Positions 1 to 12,400 of a stretch of DNA of 64,000 nt are shown piece by piece. The notes below the pieces were generated by a model. The model worked only from the letters and a program-made list of their open reading frames with translations. It was not told the DNA's origin and searched no databases. This DNA is from Lineus longissimus (lineage: Eukaryota > Nemertea > Pilidiophora > Heteronemertea > Lineidae): NCBI RefSeq assembly GCF_910592395.1, contig NC_088311.1, forward strand, positions 8,246,501-8,310,500. Direction: 5' to 3'. Position numbers and translations under genes: made by a program. Position 1 is the first letter of the stretch, and every line of letters starts with the position of its first letter.

Positions 1-850
1 GTAAACCACTAGTCATAGATATTGTTGGCACATCCCCATAATTTTTTTTATAAAGTTTCCTATAACACCTCAATCTGACGTATGATATCGTATGGACCAG
101 GAATCGGACACATGGGAATCCTTTGGCAAAATCGTTAAGGGGAAAAGGTTAATAGCACCTCTTCCAGTGCTTAATTTCATCTACAGGTTTTGGCATCGTG
201 GCCCGTAACAGGTACAAGTACAATGTATATTCAATTTTGTGCGTCTGTGCAAATACCATGGCCTCTATGAAATTATTGACTCGAGGTATTCAATATTTGG
301 TGAGTTATTGGGTGCTTTGGGTGGCAGACCAGGCCAAATGGTCCAAGCTGCTTCAATCATACGTGGGACGCCAGAGATATGTGTTTTGATCTGAATAATA
401 AATTAGACGTTGTCTCACTTTGAAATAAAAATCACTCTGGGATGTGATCTTTGATACTAGACACACTTATCAGTCTCTGATATAAACTGGACTTTGAATG
501 ATTTGATATATATAACATGAAATGATCCATGTACCACTGCTCTCATCTCGGAACACGAGGCGTGAGTGAATTTGACTGCATTGGAAGGTGGAGATCGAAA
601 ATATTGGGGTTAAAATGTCTACTCCTTTGGGAAAAAACAAGAGAGCTTAAGGGTATGAAATAGACTTTAAATCATTATATTAACTCCTTCCTTTGATAGA
701 GATTTTGTGGCTTGGTACGTCTATCTACACCCAAGGTACTAGCTGATGTCAGATATTGGGCTCGCGTGCTTTGGTGCAGAGACGAGTGCATGAAGTAGTC
801 AAACTACCGCAGGTGTTGGGTCTCGAAGAAGTAGCAAACATGAGTGATAT

Positions 851-1267
851 TAAGTATGGATTAATTTACTTTACCGTCTATTAGTATACTTTGTGATATG
901 AATAAAGACTAGTAAATGCTATTACATGTACTTCAGTTTAAGTATGGATTAATTTACTGTACCGTCTACTAGTATACTTTGTGATATGAATAAGACTAGT
1001 GCCAATGTTATTACTTCAGTTCAAGTATGGATTAATTTACTGTACCGTGTACTAGTATACTTTGTGATATGAATAAAGACTAGTGAATGCTTTTACTTCA
1101 GTTCAAATATGAATTACTTTACTTTACCGTCTACCAGTATACTTTGTGATATGAATAAAGACTAGTAAACGCTATTACTTCAGTTCAAGTATGGATTAAT
1201 TTACCGTACCGGTCTACTAGTATACTTTGTGATATGAATAAAACTAGTAGATGCTATTACTTCAGTT
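851..1267. repeat. Tandem repeat, ~83 bp unit, five copies
   Basis: AGTATGGATTAATTTAC-type starts recur at about 853, 941, 1024, 1106 and 1189 (spacing 82-87). Every unit shares ACTTTGTGATATGAATAA and ends near ACTTCAGTT. The units differ by a few substitutions and small indels. Confidence 0.9.
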
Positions 1268-1731
1268 TCGTAAAGAACGATTCTCTAGTAGTTTTCCTTA
1301 AAACATTTCACTGGCCTTTTTTCAATATCATGAAGGATGGAAATAATTTTACTTGTAATAACTGTGACTGTGTATCAACTGCGAACGGAAAAATCGTACT
1401 AATTCAATTTACATATTTGTACATGACCATGTAGCTCTCCCTCTCTATTGGATCTATTGAACCAGCTCTCGATTGCATCACAGCGTGTGAGCAGTGAAAA
1501 TGGCTCTTATCATGCTTATACAGTGGAACCTCCCTCAGCGGACACCTCTAGCTTTTAGATCTTCCTCAACAGAAAATAGCCTCCGCCAGGTCCCAATGCA
1601 GTAATCAGCGTCATCATCGCTGAATGAATCCTTACCCGGGTTTTCCATTATACGGCATTACAACCATGGATTGATGACTGCAATTCAATCGTCCAATCGG
1701 AATATGACGACTGAAATCGGCGCGTTGCAAA

Positions 1732-1992
1732 TCATTTTTTTGCAGCACCGTCGCTTCCCATAATGACAACCAATTTGTCTTTGTAATTCGTATACGATAA
1801 GCTTTCGATCGCAATTTCCAAAACGGCCATGTTTAGCTCAGTGTCTTCGTAAAAGAATGCCTCCATGTTCTGATGTATTTCCTTTAGTTGCTGGTCGGTG
1901 AGGGAGAACGTCAGAACGGTCTCATACCTCCTTAATTGCTTCTTTGAGTAAATATGTCCCGTGCTGGTGAACGTCCGCCACTCTGCCAACAA
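1732..1992 (-). other. Unidentified coding-like frame
   Basis: This 86-codon frame on the minus strand ends TAA/TGA near 1732. It has a balanced, protein-like composition (SLTDQQLKEIHQNMEAFFY, LNMAVLEIAIESLSY, KLVVIMGSD). It opens with TTG rather than ATG. An overlapping frame with an ATG near 2005 runs into a stop at the junction, so a broken gene is possible. It is not recognised. Confidence 0.25.
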
Positions 1993-3279
1993 CGGCGGTG
2001 AACATGATTGATAAGCTCTGTCATGTCAATATTTCATTGGATTTAGGAATTGATACCGTCAGTTAGGTACATGTTTCAATCTATTCTAAAATTGTATATA
2101 CTTTAGGCACTATCCACCGAGAATCTGCTTTTCACCAAAAACCCCTGTGGTACGGGACTATTATAATTCATTAATGGAAAAAAATGTCACCAGACCATCT
2201 GTTTACAGAAGTCGGTGGTGTTAAAAAAACATCGGTGACTTAAATGGTTGCTTTTCCTCTGGGAAATCAGATACTATTTGGATATTTGTCCAACCAATTT
2301 CGTGTAGTATCGGTTTTTATCTCGGGGAACGACTGCGGAGGTTATGAGTAAGAAAGGTCAGGGTCTGCAGCATTACGTATAATACAATCTAGACCCACCC
2401 ACGAATGAGATAGTCATGGCCACTACATAGACCAGCTACTCCCGGCCATCACCCAATGCCATCCATTGTCACTACAGGAGCTATGTCTTTATGGCGTCAA
2501 TAATTTCCTCAGGCCCAGAACCACGTTGCTTAATGGCGGGTTGTCCATGTTATCCTTAACTGAAAAATGAGGCCTGGCGCAAACATGTCATGCTTTGTCC
2601 TGTCTCTGGCGAGGTTATGTACCCATTTGGGACTAATCGATGGCTTGCCAAATGCCAGAGACATTACAGGCTAGTAACAAAATGGTATTTGGTGTCTTAT
2701 CATTTCCTGTTGGCAAAATTAATCGTGTTATGGGTACGTACTGACCCAGAAAGCATTCGAAACTGGAAAATACGAGTTAACAAATGGTCTCCCACTGGTA
2801 TCAGCAGATGATAGGAAGCCCATTGGTAATTAATAATGCTTCAGAATGTTTTGCACGAATCCCAGGCTGCATATACATGTGACGATAAATGAACACACAA
2901 CCTCGTCAGTTTTCTATTTAAAAAAGGTGGATTCAATGTATTTTAGACTTTGACAAATGTTACATTCCTTTCCTCTCTCTACACGTGTGCATCTTGTTTA
3001 CTAGGATTCGCTTGAATCATTTGCCATATATATTCCAATGTAAGATTTGGGATTCATTATGATCAGAAAACGTGACCCTTGATGATCGTTATTTCTTTAC
3101 GAAATATAAACGCTGTGGCGCTGTGCAACACCAACCAACAGGGCATAGCTAAGATAGAGATGATGGAATGATTCATGTGGAAGTTACTTCTAGCCACAAC
3201 ATAAAAAACAAACGAAATGCAGTGCATATGAATGCAAAAAAACAAACAAAAGAAAACCCCATAAGGACACGGGTCTTAC

Positions 3280-3401
3280 CTTTCAACACTCATGGTGGTC
3301 AGCGTCAACACGGAGCAGATAGCGGAGAGGTTCTGTAGGTAGTACAGTGCCTTGCACAAGAACTCTCCAAAGTTCCAGGTAAACGAGAAAAATTTGGCAA
3401 A
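3280..3401 (-). CDS. GPCR coding exon 2 (ECL1 and TM3)
   Basis: This 122 bp exon runs from acceptor TTTCAG|TTTGCC (AG at 3403-3402) to donor GAAAG|GTAAG (GT at 3279-3278). It starts in phase 0, matching the exon 1 donor, and ends after two bases of the Arg codon of the E-R-Y motif. It encodes SFTWNFGEFLCKALYYL and ICSVLTLTTMSVER: the ECL1 Trp, the TM3 Cys and the cytoplasmic end of TM3. The phase match and order of landmarks are the reason for pairing it with the exon 27.5 kb upstream. Confidence 0.85.
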
Positions 3402-6400
3402 CTGAAACGAGAAATTATATAAAAAACAATTACATGTATATCGAAAATGGAATAGACACATTATCATTACTTATCGGAAAGAAAAAAAGTTCGATATCGT
3501 GTTTGTAGATTGGTACCCAATCTACCCTCTATGCTGGGACGAAATTCTAGAACGAAATGCGTATCGGTTACGCCTGCCATTTTACCTGGTGACATTAGCG
3601 GTCACCAGAATATCGGCGGGCTCCTGACCAAAAGATAATTCTAATTGGCGTCTGGAATTTTGGAGGCTAGGTATTTTGTTACAGCCGTGCATGTTCTTCG
3701 TCACTGTCTGTATCGCAGACAAAAAAACCAAGCACGTTTATTTGGTTCATAGAAATTCAAATGGCTGGCTGATCTAACCATTTCGTGATGCCATCAATTG
3801 ACAGTGCGCCCACGGAAAGCGGTGGGAGATTATGGAGTGACTGGAATATCTTTCGGAGTGCGTGAGAAGGAGACTGCCCATGCATGTAATGTTTCTTTCA
3901 GGCATCATGGGGGCCCAGGAGGTAAATGTCTGCCTGATCATGTCGCAGAGGTATTTAAAGGTATATAAATTAGTATACTAGTAGACGGTACAGTAAATTA
4001 GTATCGAAATTTGATGTTCTCAAGGTAGCCTTTTCCTGACATAACGGTACGCTCAATGTTACTGAAGAGTGGGTAAGTACAAAACACTTGGGTCAGAATA
4101 AAAAAAAACTGATCGTAACAATTTAGTTTTTTCGTCTTGATTCACCCTTCTAGACTCAATTAAACTTTTTAATGCAACTTTGTTTGTGAAATAGGCAATA
4201 ATTCCACAGAGCACTCTTGCTGAAAGAGCAGGTAGCACTTAATTTATCAGGCTTTAGAGGAAAAATTTAAATGCACCGAGCAGCAGTGCAGACGTTATCA
4301 AGCCTCTAGCATAATATCAGAGTTTCATTTGGTGCAACATTGACTTTTTGGAACAAACTTCCAGCACTTGCCGCATGAATCGATTTACAAAGAAATCGAT
4401 TTTCTTCCTGCATCCCAAATTAACTACCGCTTTTCGTGCACAAATTTAGTAGAATGCAATTGAATTTTTCCAGATGGCTTCCAAAAGATCGTAACCTCGA
4501 CCCCTAAGGATATACCGTAATTTCGTGGTTTAATGAGCTAGTCTAACGAGTGAAAATTCAGAGATATCGGTGAAATATTACGCAGATATCAATTACGGAA
4601 GAAATTTCCGTCAATTTAACGCTGGTTTCCGTCTGCAATGAGGTGGCGTTTGCGCTGCAAATAGATATTTTTTTCTAACTTTATTTCATTACGTTGAATT
4701 TCCCAGGAGGTGTATGCATAACCTTTCCGAAGCACAATTCCAAAAAATGAATGAAATCATGACCAAAAATCATGATTTCAATATAAAATTTCAAAATGGG
4801 TATTTCTATCAAGTCTTCCTTTCGGTAGAAATACTTTTTTTCAATTTGTAACCAGAAAATGGCGTCAACTGAGCTGTAATGATAGAAAGTTTTAGTTTTC
4901 AGAGAACTTTTTTATCGTGTGATGACCTTATTCAACATGATGAAAGCCTTTTCACTCTGCCTCCCAAATATTGCCACGAAAAACAGCTTTTTAGCTTTGG
5001 GTTGGGGCCAATTGTACATTTTTTTGAGTAGGAGAGACAACGAAATAGACGTTTTTCGAAAGGAGCTCTTCAATTTTTTTAGCAAAAATTAATATAGTCC
5101 ATTAGTAAAATTGAAAGCTACATCATCAAAAAAATAACCACTGCAGAAATTTTCCATCAAACCTGCCATCGTCACTGAATTTTAACACTACTGCCATTTG
5201 AAAGAACTCCGCCACATGTCTTGCGGCACATATCCTTCAAGTTTGATAACTTCAATAAATCGAGCAACGGTAATAGATTCGAGCATGAAATTAGGTACAT
5301 GTAAAATGATATCTTGATAAACTGCGCAGCGCCAACCGATTGCACGACACATACCGCGTCAAGTCCTCTTTAATATAGTCGTCAGGTACATGTAGAGTAT
5401 AGCTTGTGGGAGCGATCATGTAAAAAAAAGTGGAGCTCTTTACAGCTAAAATTTTCCAAATGCACTTTCAGGCTTTTAAGAAAATAAGTTACATGTGGAT
5501 CTCAAGGACAACAGTCGCATGCCAGAGCGACAGCCTTCGCATTTGCGACAAATGGGCATTTCAATTTCAATCTCAAATAAAAAAATAATCTGCGTTTTTT
5601 TTCTAAACAGAACGAAACCTAATACGCTCTTCCCCCAGCGTCTATTTTCATATATCACAATCTTCCAGTAACTGATGGCATGGTTGGAGACGATTTGAAA
5701 TTAACATCGAAATACCAGTATGTCAAGCCTCAGGAGTTGAGCCTTTGCTACCGAAAGACACTACTTGCTAAGCTATATACTTGTATAGGAAACTGTGCAT
5801 CGCACATCTTGCAAAGTTTTCCTTGTTCGATGTTCAATCAGGATAAATGAGGCAGTTACATTTTTGACGTTATAGGGAAAAACCTTCGAGATCGATGTTA
5901 AAAACTATGGTTTGTATTGAGCATAACTCTGCGGCGGAATGTAATAAGTTTTAAATAATTTCCCCAAGGTTCGACAACAGCAACGTTCCATTTGAGATCA
6001 ATTTGATATTTCAAATTAGATAATAATCAAATTCAGTTTTTTTAACGGCAACTTTTACCAAACCTTCTTTCAGTTGGCGAGGAAAGAAGTCTTTGAAACT
6101 TTGAATAAGACGACTGGGGAATCAAGCCTCGATGCTAATTTTCCTGAAAGCGTGACGAAACTCATCATTAGTATCGCTGAAAATATGCATACTGCCTTTC
6201 ACGTCATCCCTGGTGGATATAGGTTATTTTTTGTTCCTTGCCAACAGGTCATCTGTCAGGCTAGGATCCCAGAACGCCAAGACATCAGGCCGTCAATTAA
6301 TTTGGGCGACAAGCCATCGGAACTCCTCGATTCTACTTTTCCAGGAGATGTATCACAAGGTAGCTGGTTTAGGGAGTTCACGGAAATAGCAAGATCTGCA

Positions 6401-9400
6401 TGTATCTGTACCGACACGTGGCCGACTATCCAATATGTATAGCACTTTACACATTCAGAAAATGTGCGATACCTCGCTGATTCGCGATACCGATCTTCAT
6501 CTAGTTTTACACCAAATACACTGTCATATCGAATTGGGAAATCATATCTAAATCAACAAGAACATACGTATTGATGTGCGTTTTGTGCGCAAACCTATTT
6601 TAAGAATGGCACTGGTTATAGCGAGAGTGTGGGAGAACCCCAAACCAGGCGGTCGTCCAATCGGCGGGTGAGAAGGGCGAAATAGCTCGTTGGTCGACAA
6701 CTTCCCGTTTTGGGATTGTTACCTGGCATGCCTGACTGGTAATATTTACGTATTCTTTGTCCTAGCATCTGATTGAGGAGGGTCACCCTCCCTATCAGCA
6801 GCAGGTCACGTATGGCAAGGGAATCTAATTAGTACGGGAGTCGATGGTAATCAAAGGTCCACGGTCATTACTGACCCATCCCGGTGCCTTTGGCAAGTAT
6901 TAAGTATTAAGTATTAGACAACCACTGATGGTCGCCATGAACGTGTTCCACGGAAGAAAATTTGCAATAAAATGGGATTGTGCGAAATGTCGAGTAAGCT
7001 GACCTGTCGTTCGAAAAGGTCGAGTAAATTGATCCCTCGTTCGGAAAAGGTATGTTAGTGGGGTTTTTTTTTGCTAGTTCGTGTGAACTGTGGTTTGGAA
7101 GCTGACGGTTCAATGGATAGATTATTCTCGGTGTAGCTCAGGAAAATTAGCGAGAGGCTCTGCCGTAGCGCTGCTTCGAATAAAGGTAGCGTTGAACAAA
7201 TACCGGCTGGAGCAATAAAGGAGCCTTCGACTTGAGTAGCATCGTAATCATCTTTGGATGAACTAGTCATGGTCAAAGTCATGAAGATGCTTGTGCGAAG
7301 TTACTACAAAATGTTCTCCTATAGGCGACGACTCCCAGTTGACCGATCTCGATGCAGTAATGTGATACGCTAACAAAAGCGCTTCAGAGTCCCTCTCCTT
7401 CCGTCAACAAATGGCCAATAAACTGGACAATAAAAAGCTATCAGCGCTGATCTCCGATGATATTTAAGGTTGAGACCTGATGCGGCATAATCTTATTCAC
7501 TTATCTCCCTGTTGAACGGCAATACCATTGATTTATCAACACCACATCACCCTGCCAATGGTCACACCAGGTCATCAGATATGGCAGAAAAATACTATGT
7601 TTGGAGAGATCTGATCATGGTAGTTTTTATATAGGTAAATCTGCCACGGTCGTCCCCTCTTCTAAATGCCTGACAGGATTATGCGCTATCGTCGAAAAGA
7701 AGAATAAGGGAGGTCTTATCGTTCAGGAGAAAAAACGTGTTCGTGACCCTTTTAACGGACGAGGTCTTTGCTTGCTGCTTGGCCATTCGATTAGTGATTC
7801 GTGTAAACTGCTCTCAGCGTAATTACATTTTCTGAATGAAAGTGACACTACAACAGACGTTTTGAGATATAAAGGATATAAAGGGCTTTCCAACAAAAGT
7901 GTTTTCAGAATCTTTTTTTGATGTCATGTTTTTTTGTTAGCATGGTCCTTCCACGGCGCCATCGGGCACGGCGTTGCCATCGATCATGCAACATACATGT
8001 ATCTAGTCAATCAAATCTACCATGCTATTACTATAGGTCATTCTTCTTTAAAATCTACCTCAATAGCATTCCGCGAAGATGACGTCACTGCAGCTGCTGC
8101 CCTCTATTTCCTCATCGCTGAATTACAGGCAATGTCGGACAAACATGCGGTTTCGTAATGGATTCAGGCTTTCTAACTAGGGCATTTAGATTCATTCTGG
8201 CACATGTCCGAGTGTTGGAAATACTACATAATTGTTCTGAATATTTCTCTCTCTGACTCTATGGTATCATTCATGTTAAAAACAATGCAGGGTCAAAGAT
8301 AATTGACTTTGAAATAAGCTCACGTGCGTAGAAATAAGTGTCGATGTCCGACTGTCACGTGACTAAAACGTCATCAATATCTTATGCAAATGACCTTGTG
8401 AGCTATAAATAGTGACTTCGCGGAATGCTATAGAGTTCGTTACGATTTCTCATATATGGCTCTAGTGACCGATAAATAAATCACTGATTTGGCACACCTG
8501 TGCAAACCGGCGTCATATTCAATCAACCTCAAACTCACATGCAGGTGAAGTTGAGTTTCGAATCTTGATCAGTAGGCTTAATGATTCAAATCGATTTGGG
8601 CTGAAAGCTCTAATCCAAGGTGTTTAATTTTGCAAGCTTTTAACCAGCGAACTTGTCGCACACGGCCTTCATACATTAGCACTTACGAGAGTAAATATGA
8701 TATATTGAGTATAACTCTGATATCTGCAGATGGGATCTGCGATGACGGCTAATTTAACGCCTCGTCTGACCGTCATTGGTAATGTGCGATCATCGCTCAT
8801 CTTTTCCACTCGACTTTCTGCAGAGTATATCGAATACCACTATAGTGTGCTCTGCCGTCCGAGAATACGTAGTATACGCGATTATCTGCAATTCGATTCA
8901 TTGCAATGAATCGTTCAGTGTGCGGTGATCATGAAATTGTAGACAGGGCAGTACAGTCAGTTGCAATGAGTTGCAATGAATAGTCACTTAGTGTGCAATA
9001 TCTTTTTAGCAATTCATTTCCACTCAGTGTGCGACGGATGTCTTTTCGAATTCAACAAATTACAACAATGATGAATTGCAATTCATTGCAACTCACTGCA
9101 TCTTGTTGAGTTGTAAATAATCGCTCAGTGTGCGGCGGCGGGCATGTCATGTCATGTCATTTCTTTTTTTTCTCATTTTACCGCCATTATGAACTTTCTT
9201 CGAGCTTTATCGCCGCCGTAAAACCTCAATTATTTCTTCAATTATGTGGGAGACACGATGATAGTTTATGAATTGGAAAATGTTCAAGGCAATTATTTCA
9301 AGGTTGCTAAAAATTCTGATTGAGTGATAAAGAATTTGGCTCATTAGAATCCATTCTACATTACCAAGGAGATGCGTTGGTAGTCGACTCCCTGCGCGAA

Positions 9401-12400
9401 GAATCCATCCCTTCCGCACCTGGGTGAGACAACGCTTGAGCAGTTACACGGATGGGATATTCCTGTTCTTGTGTTAAATAACTCCCTATAAACGCCAAAA
9501 GCTCCATCATTTTCAATCAAGTTACCACACAGTAATATCGCCATAGGGACTTAAATGAATCCTCTTCGGATGTCTTTTGTCACGCTGTCCTGTCCGCCGG
9601 CGGGCATGTAATTTCACGGATATTGCCGAATCAAATCTTTCGGATGAGTAGACATTTTTGTGTAGGCGATATCTGAAACGCCTTAGGGATTTGAAGCAAT
9701 CGTATTTGAATGGTTACGTGACATTATAATACATACGTTATTAATTTTTCCGACTGGAGAAATAAAAATGAAATTGTTCCAATGGTTCGCTTTACAGACA
9801 TGGAACACTAGTTGAACATCTCTTTTGAGCCAACGTCAGAACAGGCCCCAGGGGATTGGAAGTAAAGAGTGTTTCTGACTGGAAGATTTATAGCTATTCC
9901 AGTGAATGAGTAGAACTAGTGGAGGGTGTTTATACTTTGTTAATTAGGTGGATTCTTAAACAAAATCTAAAATGAAATAAAAACGAAATGCAATTATGAC
10001 AGCGGTATTCTAAGTCAAGTCTAACATTGGTATAAAATTGTCGTTAACATCTTAGGATCAGCATTTCCGATAGGCCCAAAGTTAGGCAGATCAGGGAAGT
10101 TGGGTGAAAAGCTTGGTAATCCATTTTCCCGCCTGAAGCTATAGTAATCCATTTTCCCCGCCTGATGTTACTGACAAATGAGGAACTCCGCCAAAATGGT
10201 CATGTCAGGGCAGACAAATCAAACTATAAAGAGAAATCGTAAACTTGTTACTCGCTGGCATAATTTGTTTTTCTCCAGTTATTGCCCACTTATTTCCGTT
10301 CTGGAGTGCTCGCCCAACATGTGTGTTTGCTCCAGTGATCGTTACACTTTGTCTAATGGGCAGTAAATCAGTGCATTCAATCATCCGCTGGTCAGGGAGT
10401 CATGCGGTCCCCATCATTTACCGCGTCCTCGTGTCTTAGCAATGCGTCGATTGCGGGGTGAAACCAATTCACATCCGTTTCAGGTCACCAGGTTGGAGAA
10501 ACAAGTTTACGACCTGGACAAAAGGATTCTCTTTGGGCACGTACAGGTGTAATTTATCCGGACCTCGTATTTTAGCAATGGGTGGGTCTCCCAGAAGTTA
10601 ATCAGCATGTGTCTCAAGATTATGATGCGGAAAAAAGATTTATCAATAATACAAATTTTCTCTTATTGTCCACTTACCTCCCTGTAAGAGTGCTCCCCAA
10701 ATAAGTCAGTTTGCTTCACTGGCTGTTTCATCTTCCTCAATGACCTCTAAATCACCTTAGTTTGACACGGCATGATAATGTTACCAAGTTATGTGCCCTT
10801 CAGACAACAATTACATCGCGGATATCGAATTTGGTTTCGGGTGTACTCAATTAGAAGTACGAACAATATAACACTTGGAAGTCTTAAAGTGCAAGTCGAT
10901 CTGGAGGTCTTCGCCATACTTCATCGGTCAATGCACTTTCTGGACAAACAGCAGCAGTTGTACAGTGTCTTTCAGAACTTTGGTTCACGAGTTAATAGGA
11001 GTGTCCCTCTTTCCTCCTATAACTAATCGTGATTTCGCCAAGTGATGCGCCGTCCCGAAAGCTGAGTTGGTTAATAAGACAAGCCATATGAAATGGACCG
11101 TACACTTGATGAGTCTGTCTTACCAACTTGAAGTTGAACGCGAAAAATGTGCAGTTTAACAGACAAGTAATTGTAGCGATGACAAAACATCCGAGGACAC
11201 AATAATTCTTAACAGGACAGATGTTGTGTTTGGTTTAGCTGGTGATTTAATGTACCTATTCAAATGAACCCTTATTTCGCCAGTACCAAAACTATGAAAA
11301 ATGTCCCATTGCTCGGAATACTTGAGATTTTAATGGAAAACATCAATAGTCTGAATGAAATAGGTTTCGTTTTCGTTGGAATCATACATTCAATGACAGA
11401 TCAAGCCCTACTTTAACAGGACTGTCAGTAAATACCTGCCGAAACTCCGCGGCAACTGTTCACGTTCACAATTACGACTTTTCGAAAGCCTTCTGCTATC
11501 TTCACATCATAACAATGATTGATTTCAGCCTGCTGTACATTTCTGGCTGCACTGAATATATGAATTTCTAATGATTCATTTCCTTTCATGCCTCAGAAAA
11601 TTCTTTGAAACCAATGCGAAATAGAAAGCTCTTCAGTTTTGAGTTCTACATACATGGTCAATGGTCTACCCTGCAGCAAGCGTTTCCTTCATAAGTTCTT
11701 ATGCATAATTCACCTTCACCTGCCCTTTTCTTCGATATTTTGCAATGGACAAAAAAATTACCGATGTGCTTGTTTAATGCAAGCTGCATTACATCGCGTT
11801 TACGCCGGTCGAGAGGCGCCTGTAAAATAGGCCCATACCCGTATCAGGCCTGTGTGAAGAAGACGCATCTAAAGCGGCGGGCTCGTCGACACAGTTCCAT
11901 TATATCTAATAGCATTCCGCGACGTTACTATTTATAGCTCACAAGGTCATTTGAATAAGATATTGATGACGTTTTAGTCACGTGACAGTCCGACATCGAC
12001 ACTTATTTCTACACATTTGAGCTTATTTCAAAGTCAATTATCTTTGACCCTGCATTGTTTTTAGCATGAATGATACCATAGAGTCAGAGAGAGAAATATT
12101 CAGAACAATTATGTAGTATTTCCAACACTCGGACATGTGCCAGATTGAATCTAAGAATCTTAGAAAGCCTGAATCCATTACGAAACCGCATTGTTTGTCC
12201 GACATTGCCTGTAATTCAGCGATGGGGAAATAGAGGGCAGCAGCTGCAGTGACGTCATTATCGCGGAATGCTATTATAGACGCCTTCAAAACGTTCGTGT
12301 CACTGGCATGACTTGTGACTGATCAAATCAAATACCCGGATGCGAAAATGATATTCCAAAGCAGTCTAAAAGCATCTTCTTTTTCATTTTCTACGAATTC

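Larger units (their letters stand above)
1..3279. other. Probable GPCR intron 2, no exon seen
   Basis: No exon for TM4-TM7 of the receptor is visible on the minus strand. The stretch holds the 83 bp tandem array (851-1267), a half copy of the CAGTGGAACC element (about 1520-1558) and a coding-like minus-strand frame at 1732-1992. The rest shows nothing recognisable. Confidence 0.5.

Noticed and set aside
6074-6442. 122-codon plus-strand frame
   Set aside because: It starts at TTG, has no recognisable domain, and is within the length expected by chance in 64 kb of six frames.
7934-8158. Plus-strand frame and its mirror at 12038-12289
   Set aside because: Both are readings of the same MITE family A copies, not genes.
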